Of a stretch of DNA of 64,000 nucleotides, positions 1 to 9,869 are shown piece after piece. Location of the stretch: positions 16,946,111 through 17,010,110 of the forward strand of contig NC_092576.1 of assembly GCF_037975245.1 (NCBI RefSeq), written 5' to 3'. Every line of letters begins with the position of its first letter. Positions within the stretch are counted from its first letter, which is position 1. Below the pieces are notes generated by a model. It ran no database searches and had not been told where the DNA came from. It worked only from the letters and a program-made list of their open reading frames with translations. Both the position numbers and the translations under genes were made by a program. The DNA is from Apostichopus japonicus. Its lineage: Eukaryota; Echinodermata; Holothuroidea; Aspidochirotida; Stichopodidae.

Positions 1-220
1 CTCACAAAACAAAACAAAACTAAAGTCAATGCGGAATAAACAAGAAATGTTACTCACCAGGCAAAACTAAAATAATGACAACAATATTCATGATTTCTAG
101 AAGATGATGCAACCGTACCTTATTATAATCAACTCGTAATCAACTTTAATGTAATGTACACACATAAATGAATCGCTTTCTTTGTATTCATTCAACTTGT
201 AATGATAATTCAATATTCAC

Positions 221-395
221 CTCATTGTCCTGGTGCAGCCAAGTTGTAAATGTTACGTCACAAGTATGATCGTCTTTTGGAAATGTCATCACGTCTATCG
301 AGCAAAGCGTTCTCGTTGACGCTACGGTTACCCAGTCTACTTTACCAGTGTTATGCACTCTTACAATATCGGTTTCAGTTTGGAAATTTTCATCG
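221..395 (-). CDS. Cys-loop exon of a nicotinic acetylcholine receptor-like subunit
   Basis: This 175-nt exon encodes part of the extracellular ligand-binding domain of a pentameric ligand-gated ion channel. It contains the family signature of two cysteines separated by exactly 13 residues (CSIDVMTFPKDDHTC), followed by DVTFTTW. Upstream are DENF and TGKVDW, matching the beta-strands before the Cys loop in nicotinic receptor subunits. The acceptor (catag) lies at 396-400 and the donor (GAG|gtgaat) just below 221. The first base completes a serine codon begun by the exon at 933-988, and the exon ends in phase 0. FPKD replaces the usual FPFD. Loop C and the four membrane helices must lie to the left of the window. 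Known: the disulfide-closed Cys loop couples agonist binding to gating. Inferred: cation selectivity and ligand cannot be told from this part. Confidence 0.88.
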
Positions 396-932
396 CTATG
401 TTTTGATAGTATGAGAACAAAAAAACAACAACAGCCAACATATTGATGATACAAACATGTAAGCATCCAAGAAATGACTCTTTTGAAGCAAAATCAGTCG
501 ATTTGATAAAGTGGTGTATTTGTTCATTTCTGCTAAGTAACTTTTTATCGTTTTGGTGGGATACTAATTGTCTATTGGGGATTTCGGAAAAAGTACACAA
601 AGTGTACTTGTTTTAATTAAGCTTGTGCTTTTAGGATTTCACAAGTTCGAAATTGAACAAAAAAGGAAAATGAGAAGGACGGAAAACTTTTAAAGATTAT
701 GATTTGTGGTCAGCGAGTATTTCATAACCTTGCCCGTCATGCGATTCCGAGGAAAATCCGAAGAGAATAGATTCACAAGTATAAGTTGATTTTGCTGAAA
801 GAGTTGCGTCAAGCATCACGATACAGTAAAGTATGTTGTACGTTATTGGACAGTGATTATATTGAATTAATAAAGATCAGCACACCAAAGAAACTGGAAG
901 AGAAGCTACTCCAACTTGGAATGGTATCTTAC

Positions 933-988
933 CTTTCATACAAAATCAATTCTGGTTGCCATATTTCAGTGAGGGGAAGTTGTATGTA
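933..988 (-). CDS. Ligand-binding domain exon of the same Cys-loop receptor
   Basis: A 56-nt exon reading [18 protein letters not shown]. This matches the conserved IPS..IW.PDI.LYN stretch of nicotinic receptor ligand-binding domains. The acceptor is cttacag and the donor GAAAG|gtaaga. It begins in phase 0 and ends after two bases of a codon; joining it to 221-395 gives LYE-S-DENF with the frame intact. The short exon sits beside long TA microsatellites, so it is easily missed by gene finders. One or more exons between this and 3739-3824, expected to carry a W.D..L.W-type motif, were not found. Confidence 0.8.
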
Positions 989-1042
989 CTGTAAGTCATC
1001 GTAATCATCAGGATTCCAAGAAAGGCGAAAGTCATACCAAGT

Positions 1043-1738
<696 letters not shown>

Positions 1739-2746
1739 CTATTTGTCAGTTATATAAGGATGAGAAGCGACCTACAAAGGAATATAAGCAAAGACATTTT
1801 ACAGTTTCCTGTTGTGGGAAATATCATTCAGCTTTAAACATAAGAAGGAGAACAAACAAACCATGACCATGGTGCCCCTTAACTGCAATTCCTGACTGGA
1901 GTAATCCTGATAGAAAGGAGCAAAACAAATACCACAAACGTAACATATTCACAAGTTAAGTGTAAGCAACACATTCAGCTATATTATTAATTTATTTTAT
2001 CGTAACGATACAAAATTATATGCTGATTTCATCTTCATCTAACAAAGAATAAATTTATCACCATTTATTTTTGCGATCATATTTCAAGCATTATACCCTT
2101 GACCAGTGACAAATGTTTTTACACATGTTTTTATCATTAACAAAACACATTTCTATGAAGGGATCAGGATTTCTTCATGGCTTTATTCAGAGGCGGCTTT
2201 GACTTACCAGTTTACCTGCTAGGAACCCGTGCACCAACAGGTATCTCAATGCCCAGCGTCATCGGCTGGATCACTGAGCTAGTAAAAATAATATCTCAGT
2301 CCACCCCTGGTCAAAACGAAATGTTTTAAAACATGCCTGGCCTTTATTAGCGTTAAGTATTTTCCTCGCGTTGCAAGACATTGTTTTACATGTGTACTGT
2401 GCAAAGGCCTGTATATTTTATAGAGGACTTTGCGAGTAAACCCTTAATGGGTCTGAAGGAAACCTATCAAATTTATATTTTACGTGTTTGCCTTTTCAAG
2501 TAGACAATCCATAAAAACTACAACGCACTTTGTTTACCTTTGGCGTCCATTGATCTCATCAGAAACTCATTTTAAAAATGATGGTTTCAGCAATATCTTT
2601 ATTTTAGGAAGCCCGTAAGAGCATAGAAAAGTATGAGTGATGATGACCTTTGACAGTTCCCTTGATCTCATAATGCAATACATCACAAGTAGAGGCATAA
2701 CATTTTTTTTAATGGACAGCTTTCCCGCATAACTACAGCTTATTTT

Positions 2747-3608
2747 AGTTTTAATTAGTTTAGTTTAGTTTAGTAGTAAAAAGGATCAGGAGGGACACTC
2801 AAGTCCCCATCAAGGACCCTATAGGAGAGGGAAAAAAAACTGAAAACACAAACACTCAGACCCGATTACAATGTTTAAAGTGCTTGTCCAAAGCATTCTT
2901 AAACCCATTGACACTACTTGCAAGTACAACTCTCTCAGGCAAATTGTTCCACATATTCACAACCCTATTAGAAAAAAAGTTATGCCGAATATTAATCCTA
3001 CTTTGTGACTTTTGGAGTTTAAGACAATGACCTCTGGTACAACTACTATTAGCAAACATGAAAAAGTCGGTAAAGGATAAATTGTCAAAACCATACACAA
3101 TCTTGAAAACCTGAATCAAGTCCCAACGTAACCTCCTAAGCTCCAGTGTGGTGAGATTCACAGTTGTAACCACCTATAATAAGAAACACTCTTTAAGGAA
3201 CTAATCATCCTAGTAGCCCTCCTCTGGACCTTTTCAAGAACTTCCTTATCCTTAGCAAAATATGGGTTCCAAGCCTGCACAGCATACTCCAAATGAAGTC
3301 TAACCAACTGCTTATAAAGCCTAACTACTTTTTTGCTTTCAGAAAAAAAAAAGATACCTAGGTCTTGTAGGTATACTTTGGTTACTACTACCTATGTGCA
3401 TTACCCTTGCATTTATCAATATTAAAAAGCATTTGCCATCCCTGAGACCAGGATAAAACCTGATCCAAATCCGTTTGAAACTTCTCAGAATCGCTTTTGG
3501 AAGAGACCTCAGAATACAATTTGATGTCATCAGCAAACTTCTTAGCTGTACACAAAATATCTCCGTCAATGTCATTTATATAGGCAACAAACAACAAGGG
3601 ACCTAATA
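2747..3608 (-). mobile_element. 5'-truncated non-LTR retrotransposon (CR1/Jockey-like LINE)
   Basis: On the minus strand this reads as the C-terminal part of a LINE reverse transcriptase. In order it shows ILGPLLF..YINDI, the catalytic FADD (3526-3537) followed by IKLY, a W..GWQM.FN..KCK segment, LYKQLVRLHLEYAVQAWNP, KVQRRATRMI, then TTLELRR..WDLIQVFKI and a final RVVNMWNNLPERVV. Several frame breaks and A-runs (for example near 3350) show it is dead. The 3' end carries a TAAAC-type short repeat (2747-2776), as in CR1-like elements. The 5' side stops at a CA/TA microsatellite at 3609. It lies inside a receptor intron in the same orientation as the host gene. Confidence 0.88.
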
Positions 3609-3617
3609 TACACACAC

Positions 3618-3681
<64 letters not shown>

Positions 3682-3730
3682 TTGTATTATGCATATATGT
3701 ATATATATATATGTATATATTTATATATTA
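3609..3730. repeat. (CA)n(TA)n microsatellite
   Basis: A CA run (about 3609-3630) passes into TA repeats with TGTA interruptions up to about 3730. It forms the truncated border of the LINE fragment and comes within a few bases of the receptor exon at 3739. Confidence 0.9.
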
Positions 3731-3738
3731 TACATTAC

Positions 3739-3824
3739 CAAATAATATTTAAACGGATCATATCGGAATCCAACGTCTACCGATTGATATGAATCATTTA
3801 CAGGTTCCAAATATTTCACATACT
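3739..3824 (-). CDS. N-terminal ligand-binding exon of the Cys-loop receptor
   Basis: An 86-nt exon with acceptor ..cacaacag and donor TTTG|gtaatg. It encodes YVKYLEPVNDS then SVDVGF, like the 'RPV.N.S..V.V.F' region at the start of nicotinic receptor subunits. Its first two bases complete the codon left open by the signal-peptide exon at 4778-4838 (G+AG = Glu), and it ends in phase 0. The phase agreement on both sides is the main support, because the exon is short and moderately diverged. The donor gtaatg is a weaker variant. Confidence 0.62.
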
Positions 3825-4777
3825 CTGTTGTGTCGGTAAGGTTGTGATACCAATTTCAACCAATTTCAACCAATTTCGAGCGGTTATTCCAGCACTCTCA
3901 ACTTTAGAAGGATAAGTAAAATGAAGTAGATATTGGTAATAAATATCACACGATTTTAGACCTACAGGCATTGATTCATGTTTTTTTTTTCTTGTTTAGT
4001 AAGATTTTTAAGATTGACCTAACATGTGAGGAACAAAATGGCTTATTCCTGAAATTTTGGTGTATAAATCATATATTCAAAGAGGAGACACACCCGATGA
4101 TAATATTAAGCCTTTGTGATAGAAATTTTTGTAATGAACAATGCTCCCTAACAAGTAAAAGATATCTTGCTTTATTTTGGCGATATTCAACTTTCAAATT
4201 CTTTACAAAGGGCTGTCATTTTGTAATCGTATTTGTTGTAGTGACGCTAGTATCTGAAACTTACTTTTCATTCGTTTTCATTTCATATTTTGAAGGTACA
4301 GTGTTAATATTGTTGATATTAAAACAAACACCATAATTATAACAGCTACAATAAATATAGTAATTTATTAAGAAAGATCGTTTCAATTGAAGCACACGTG
4401 CCTCGATGATTATCATATTTAGAATGGCTCAAGTCTTTCGTCTTATGTATGACCAAACATTACATTTTTGATATCTGCCATCTGGAACAAGATATTGTTC
4501 AGCTGTTAGGGGAAGTTTTTGTAACACTTAACCTTTTTTACGTATACTCATGGTTATGTGTTCGGTTTTTGTCAACTTTAATGAAAATACTCCATGCGCA
4601 AAACTTCATAAAATGTTTCCTTACGAAAATATTGCAACTTCTGTTTTACCAAAGAGCTGAGCGTTCCATGCATTACAAATCCAAATCGAAATTCTCTAAC
4701 GGGGCTAATATGTATTGATCATAACAAACACTATTTCAAGTAAACAATTAAATAGATCAATTAATCGACATACTCAC

Positions 4778-4838
4778 CGAAAGGTAAGGTAAATGCAATA
4801 CACGTCAACGTAAGCAGCCAGAGGTGAGAGAAAAACAT
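4778..4838 (-). CDS. Start codon and signal-peptide exon of the Cys-loop receptor
   Basis: The reading starts ATG TTT TTC and encodes MFFSHLWLLTLTCIAFTLPF, a hydrophobic leader ending in a strong donor (TTTCG|gtgagt). This is the expected signal peptide that directs a receptor subunit into the secretory pathway. The exon is 61 nt and leaves a phase-1 codon that the next exon completes. The ATG is chosen because it opens the leader and lies about 100 bp below a TATA box on the same strand. The gene therefore runs right to left from here and leaves the window at its left end. Confidence 0.68.
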
Positions 4839-4937
4839 GATGATCCGATTATGAAGACGCCAGAGCTCATCCAAACCCCAAACTTTAAAGATCACGAATG
4901 AAAGAATGGGCCACATGATATCAATCTATATAGCTTT

Positions 4938-4945
4938 CTTTTATA
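4938..4945 (-). promoter_or_regulatory. TATA box of the Cys-loop receptor gene
   Basis: TATAAAAG read on the minus strand, about 100 bp upstream of the ATG at 4838. This spacing would place the start of transcription near 4910 and leave a 5' leader of about 70 nt. Position and sequence are direct; function is inferred. Confidence 0.5.
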
Positions 4946-4949
4946 CGCT

Positions 4950-5690
4950 GGTGTCATACTTTATCAGGAATAATCAACATTCGACAACAAAACATACGTA
5001 GGCGTCTCTTAGCGAACGTCTGTAAAGATGCTTGTGCAAACATTAAAGTTTGTTGAAGTATTTACTACTTCAGATATAAAATTTTACTAGAGGTGATTCA
5101 ACTGCTGTGACATCACTATGGACTGATGTAACCCCTGTGTAGGCTTTAATGTGATGCCCTACTTGAAATTGTTCAAGTATGACCATTTGAACTCTTAGTA
5201 TCTGAATGAAGAGTTCAGTACGTAGATCTATCTGAAATGAAGAGGACAGGCTTTCGCAACCGACGACCGTTTACATTCGACCCATTGCTCGGTGTAAGAA
5301 CCAGCGATCATCTAATTGCATTGTAAGTTTTCTTAATAGGAAAAGTCTTTTAATGTTCAGTTCTGAGGCTAATTCAAATTACTTTTGGATGTGAGCATCC
5401 TCCATTTAGCAAATTTTCTTCAAAGGGGGCGGCTACCCCACACCCGCACGTGGTAATTCTATTATCCCATCCTTACAAACTTGGTGGCTGCGTTTCTGAA
5501 CAAATAACGTGCGTAACAACGGAAGTAAAAGAGGTTATGAAATGGAAAAAAAATCTTTCTCGTCGTATTCTGTATACTCGTAGCTTTCCAATGATACCCA
5601 ATTTGTGTCAAACAAAGCTAGCATTCTTGAGGAATAAACGATCAAAAATTCGAGGGTAATAAAAACTTTCGAAAAATTGTTGTATTTACG
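4950..5690. other. Intergenic stretch between the receptor promoter and the THAP relic
   Basis: No convincing splice-bounded coding segment on either strand. A short plus-strand ORF (5450-5659) lacks domain signature and splice context. I see nothing else in this interval. Confidence 0.4.
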
Positions 5691-5701
5691 GTAACACGGC
5701 G

Positions 5702-5709
5702 TGACGTCA
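5702..5709. promoter_or_regulatory. CRE-like palindrome TGACGTCA
   Basis: The full cAMP-response-element palindrome lies about 150 bp upstream of the THAP-like ATG at 5862. It could mark the promoter of the ancestral THAP gene. The same octamer recurs at about 6794 without an evident gene, so chance is possible. Confidence 0.35.
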
Positions 5710-5861
5710 GTCGAGGAACTCAGCTCACTTCCGAAACGCTATGTTTACATTCTTAAACGTCTGAGAACACACAACATTACACTGTTGCAGCGCTCCCTAG
5801 TAATCGAGATTCGGCGTTTGGAGTTTTGTTTTTACGTAAATTTATCTCGTTACTGTTAAAT

Positions 5862-5960
5862 ATGCCGAAACGATATGTGGTATCAGGTTGCTCCACCACA
5901 AGTAAAGACGGATTTCTACTAAAAGCTTTTCCAAAAGATGACAGAAATCGAAGAATTTGA
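5862..5960 (+). pseudogene. THAP-domain (C2CH zinc finger) relic
   Basis: The reading begins MPKRYVVSGC, then KDGF.L.AFPKDDRNRRI, and stops at TGA (5958-5960); the same frame continues TQLAQNT. This is the start of a THAP DNA-binding domain, where MP..C...GC, FPKD and a following W-T are typical. Two key positions are changed. The first zinc-ligand cysteine is Tyr (TAT for TGT), and the conserved tryptophan codon is TGA (for TGG), both explicable by single G-to-A changes. THAP domains occur in host transcription factors and in P-element-like transposases; the remaining sequence cannot decide which. Further stops follow within about 60 bp. Confidence 0.62.
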
Positions 5961-6394
5961 ACACAACTCGCTCAAAACACTACACATACACAACGTTATG
6001 AGTTCCTGTAGGCCTATACTGTTGCCAAATTACTTGTTAAGACCATAGCCTAGGCCTCCTTGATACAGCAAATTACGATTTTTTGTTGGTTACCTAATAT
6101 TTTGCATAAAACTTAAAGCCAGTTGGTTTTAGAACAATCAATTCTAGATCTGCAAGTTTTCTTTTGTGGTAAATCTGGCGTTGTGTTGTGATTTTACGTA
6201 ACAGTTGGATGATACAATAACACGGGCTAGCCTGTTATACAACGTCTATTAGTTAGGTCTAGGGCCATGATACTAGTACTTCAATAGGGTTGCACTGTAA
6301 CAGAATGTCACATTTTCCTTGCACTGTAAGACACAAAATTCTAGAAGCTTCGCTACGAGTAGCAGGATCATCGACATTCGAGATAATTTAAATC

Positions 6395-6722
6395 ATATGA
6401 AGGTCTTAATAACGGTGGTTTTGTTTATGCTCAACCGACCAGTTTCGGTTCAGGGTCGTACAACCGTTCTGCTCGGGGACTTCGCACGGTAGCGACGCGT
6501 CTCGGCCATCGGGATCGTTTTACAATTCTTCTGCAAGGGGCTCAATTGATAGGGAAAAACACCGATATTATCTTCATCACCTTCAAAACTATTTCCTCCT
6601 CTTCTTCCTCAAGAAAATAATTTTAGTCAAAGCTTACGAATGTCCTGAGAGGTGAAGTCCTATTTCCTCGGAATCGGAAGATTCGGGAGAAGACAATTGA
6701 TGAGAAGAGTGTTGTGGTTGCA
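6395..6722 (-). pseudogene. Coding-like relic, acidic and serine-rich, identity uncertain
   Basis: On the minus strand an ATG at 6722 opens MQPQHSSHQLSSPESSDSEE. After a stop and frame changes the reading resumes as SFEGDEDNIGVFPYQLSPLQ and runs on to MAETRRYRAKSP. An acidic Ser-rich start followed by a PYQ..PL motif recalls the small intronless proteins annotated as P2X7-like in many invertebrates, but the diagnostic Cys-rich part is absent. It could equally be chance. Breaks make it non-functional in either case. Confidence 0.28.
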
Positions 6723-6995
6723 TGTAGTAAACTGTATAACGCCGTATCGGTAAACAGCGGGGAGTCGGCTTTGACTGAAATGGTTCCTTTGATGACGTCA
6801 GATGAACTGCGGTGGGCAGCTTTGCTTTTTTTTTTACGAGTGGCAGCTCGAGAGGTCTCTAGGGAATACTTTGACAGCGAATTTCTGGCGTTGAAGCCGT
6901 ATTTACGGAAAGTAGTGCATGGATGGTGTTGTAGTAATGTAGATAAACCATTCCAAGACATTAAATTTTTCATTTCATAACCTCTTTAAATATCA

Positions 6996-7081
6996 TCGCT
7001 GATCCCGATTCAACCCCAAGCTGCCTTTAAACATTACAAATTTAACATCGTGCGAGGGTAACAATACCGTGCTTGCAGTTT
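6996..7081. repeat. Dispersed ~90-bp repeat, copy 1
   Basis: A segment containing ttacaaatttaacatcgtgc and 'aataccgtgcttgcagt' is repeated in the same orientation at about 10908-10999 with roughly 80-85% identity by eye. Neither copy contains an ORF. The pair may be ends or fragments of one interspersed element. Confidence 0.6.
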
Positions 7082-7139
7082 TGGTAGTTTTGGTTTTCAT
7101 TGTTACTGCTGAACAGGTAACAACAGAAACTTGGTTCGA

Positions 7140-7760
7140 AGTTAGAAGTGTCAACAGCAAAATAGAGTTGTACTGCAAATGGTAGAAAGACTGCACATAA
7201 GAACCGTACAAAGCTAAGAGGTTCTAGTTGATAGCAAGAGGTGTACATGTGAAGGTAACACAGATTGCTTGTACTATAGTACTATACAAGGGTACTATAG
7301 CTTACTGATGTTTAGAGGTCTGGTGATCAATGTGTTAGTGGTATTAGAACTGTACAATGGTTATTTATTGTTATTGATAGCAATAGGTGAAGACAGATCT
7401 TAAAATAGGAGTGCGGTTAGTATTGTACACAGAAGTTGGTTTATTGATGGGCATAAGTTTAAATGTAAGGCAAGAAGGGTGTTACTACTGTAAAACGTTA
7501 GTAACTTGTTACCGAGAAGCAATAATTGTGTTAGTACTGTACAAAGTTATTCGTTCGTTATTGATGGCTAGAAGTGTAGATGTAAAATTGGAATGGTGTC
7601 TGTACTGTACAAAGTTACCACATGTTAAGGTAAGAAAGACTGTACACGGTGGCCAGAAATGTGTAGCGATAAAGGCAGGAGTGGTGTGATGGCAAAAACA
7701 TGTGTAGATGTAAAGGAAGGAATGGTGGTAGTACTGTGCACAGTAAATAGTCTTTTAAGT
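7140..7760. repeat. Degenerate minisatellite with GTACTGTACAAAG motif
   Basis: Imperfect units of about 80-100 bp repeat phrases such as 'tgttagtactgtacaaagtt', 'agaagtgtagatgtaaa' and 'ttattgatggc'. The copies are strongly diverged. An ORF over part of it (7387-7689) only reflects the repeat. Confidence 0.45.
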
Positions 7761-7960
7761 ATGTTAAGAGTTGAAGATGAAATGATGCAATGGCGTTAGT
7801 AATGTTTTGTGTTCGAAGTGCTGTTTATGTTGGCAAGAGTTTTATATTTGAAGGTTAGGACTAATGCATGTATTTATGATGGAATGTGTTTTTGCTGTGG
7901 TCGGGGTTATAGTTTTGAGAATAAAACAGTCATCAGCCGGAATCTGTATCGAGAACTTTG

Positions 7961-8220
7961 TCAAAGGTTTTGTTTAAAGGATATTATCTGTTTGTCTTGA
8001 ATTGTATCTGTAGCTGATAGTGCCATTTCTTCATCCAACCCTGCGATATTTTCCTTTATGAGGGATGAATACGGCAGCATTAGTAGTTTCTTCAATGTCT
8101 CTTCTGTGGATTTATATTCCACTGTGTCATGATCAGTTGAGCAGAGTAGTAGGAATGTTTTGTCTTCCACAGTGTACCCAGTGTTGTTTAGGTGGTCTCT
8201 AATGCAGGTGTTGGTTTTAC
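7961..8220 (-). CDS. Probable terminal exon of an unidentified gene
   Basis: The segment follows a good acceptor (tctctttacag at 8221-8231) and stays open for 86 codons to a TGA at 7961. It starts with two bases of a codon and then reads KTNTCIRDHLNN. Later parts include FLLLCSTDHDTVEYKSTEE and LLMLPYSSLIKENIAGLDEE. The composition is mixed and protein-like, unlike the AT-rich noise ORFs nearby. I do not recognise a family. A distal exon pair at 8609-8751 and 9061-9169 lies upstream on the same strand, but their phases do not join directly to this exon, so at least one exon is missing or the grouping is wrong. No poly(A) signal was spotted. Confidence 0.42.
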
Positions 8221-8608
8221 CTGTAAAGAGAAATGAATAGTTTATGAATAAATGATTTTAGGAAATCATGAATATGTAGTACACGATCATTTAATGTTTG
8301 CAATTTTGAGGCAGAAAAATGCTCAGGAATGCATTGCTATAAGAAGCCTTGATTTTGTTTTGATCTTTAGTGTTTACATAATTATTTATGCAGTGCCTTA
8401 TGCTAGAGTTAAATCCTTCAATATGGTAAAATTATTGGGACTATATATATTCAAACAATGGCCTTCATAACACCTAAATGATCTTTTGAGCACAAGTTCT
8501 TGAACACTGACATCTAAATAGACAGTGTTTATGGACAGACAGGTAGACATACAAACAGAGAGACACTTATATAGAGACTAGTAGTTAGCATGCACCATAA
8601 CAGCTCAC

Positions 8609-8751
8609 ACTAGCATATTATCAAGCCTCAATTTAAAGAAAATTAATGGCCGTCCATTGGAAAACTTGTGTCTTGTTTGGTAGCCAAAGGAGACATTTGT
8701 TGTAGAAGAGGACATTCTATTTGTTTTCACTTTGTTCAATAATTCATTCTG
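8609..8751 (-). CDS. Possible internal exon of the same unidentified gene
   Basis: Acceptor ..cttgaaaataaag and donor CTAGT|gtgagc bound a 143-nt segment reading QNELLNKVKTNRMSSSTT, then GYQTRHKFSNGRPL. It begins in phase 0, which matches the phase-0 end of 9061-9169. The late part (FFKLRLDNML) may be intronic if an earlier donor is used. No recognisable domain. Confidence 0.27.
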
Positions 8752-9060
8752 CTTTATTTTCAAGAAAAAGAGTTGTCAGAAATACAATAAACAGTTTCTG
8801 TTTGGTTGTCCATCACCTATCTGTAATATTTGAAGCGAATGGATGATCATCAAATGGAGCCCTGACTTTACTTGTTTGACCTAACAAGTATGAACACTGA
8901 TGTCACAAAATTACTAGAATAAGTGTTCTTTATACATGAATTGTAATTTGAAGTTTACAGTATATTGACTCACTGTTACTTGAGTGTTGTGAGTGGTCGC
9001 CACAGATGGTTCTTAGTAGAAAGCATAACTTTCATTATCATCAATGTGGCTTATTTCTAC

Positions 9061-9169
9061 CCAATTTCCAAGCTTCGCTGGAGAGTCAGTAGCACTCCTC
9101 CATAGGACAACTTCAATGTCTTCGGTGTAGGAATGTTGTGATTTGACCATCACCCGTTTTGATTTTTCA
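9061..9169 (-). CDS. Possible internal exon of the same unidentified gene
   Basis: A pyrimidine-rich acceptor (catatttctttttcttcgta, then aaag) precedes a frame reading EKSKRVMVKSQHSYTEDIEV, then LWRSATDSPAKLGNW, up to a donor-like TTGG|gtagaa. The frame also stays open beyond the donor to a stop near 9013, so the 3' border is uncertain. No family recognised. Confidence 0.3.
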
Positions 9170-9788
9170 CTTTATGTACGAAGAAAAAGAAATATGTCAG
9201 AAACGAATTATTTTTACTTCTTTTGATATGAGGTTATCTGAAATCTGACAGTCATTAGTAATGGGGTATTAGTGTTCGAGTGATCAACCAAAATTAACAT
9301 TGCGACCCCCCTTAACTAATTGTTTCAGCAATGATGGGATCGTCTTTTGGTAACAATATCTCAAGCAGCTACTGAAATCGATATGATTCTGATCACCGGT
9401 AACCACCTATTAGGGTAAGAACAAATGAACACAATCTCTTCATTAACAGTAAAGACTAAAAGAATACAGTAATATAGTACGAAGCTACTATTACAAGTAT
9501 GCCTACAATACTTACTATTAGTAGGAGGGAAGTTACTTCCTCACTGTGTACAGTTTTGTCAATATTAAAACCTTGATGATTAGAATCAAAACGACATGCT
9601 GAGGAGTTAAATATATTCCAACGAATCAACAATATCGATACGAACTAAATAGGACGAAGAATTCTAACCATATTATCCAAATATGAACGCAATACAACAT
9701 TCAACGGTGTCACAGTAAAATACTGTGTTCTGCACTTTCACTGTGCGTTATTTGTTATATCAATGCCATTCGCTTGTTCATCATACAG

Positions 9789-9864
9789 GCACAATTTCAT
9801 AGCAGACGAAAGTACACACTGCATGTATCGGAATTTGCAAAACATTGGTCGAAGTTTGCAGATG
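9789..9864 (+). CDS. Exon of an unidentified plus-strand gene
   Basis: A 76-nt open segment sits between a good acceptor (gttcatcatacag) and a good donor (GATG|gtaagc). It begins in phase 0 and reads AQFHSRRKYTLHVSEFAKHW then SKFAD, leaving a phase-1 codon. Both splice sites and the open frame fit a real internal exon, but no partner exon was identified nearby and the motif is unknown to me. Confidence 0.38.
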
Positions 9865-9869
9865 GTAAG

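Noticed and set aside
61-110. Exon-like segment (tcttctag ... CCTG|gtgagt, minus strand) next to the Cys-loop exon
   Set aside because: Both splice sites look fair, but the frame required by the preceding phase-0 exon hits a stop (AAA TCA TGA), and it does not match loop C of the receptor.
2170-2290. Coding reading on the minus strand (VIQPMTLGIEIPVGARVPSR)
   Set aside because: No splice sites that fit, stop soon after; looks like interspersed repeat sequence.
2555-2600. Missing receptor exon ending ..TGGACGCCAAAG|gtaaac (minus strand)
   Set aside because: The donor and W-T-P-K ending are suggestive, but the frame has stops just upstream and the only acceptor gives a 17-nt exon in the wrong phase.
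6623-6980. 116-residue minus and 88-residue plus ORFs
   Set aside because: They overlap on opposite strands and neither has a domain; listed only as a weak relic in another frame.
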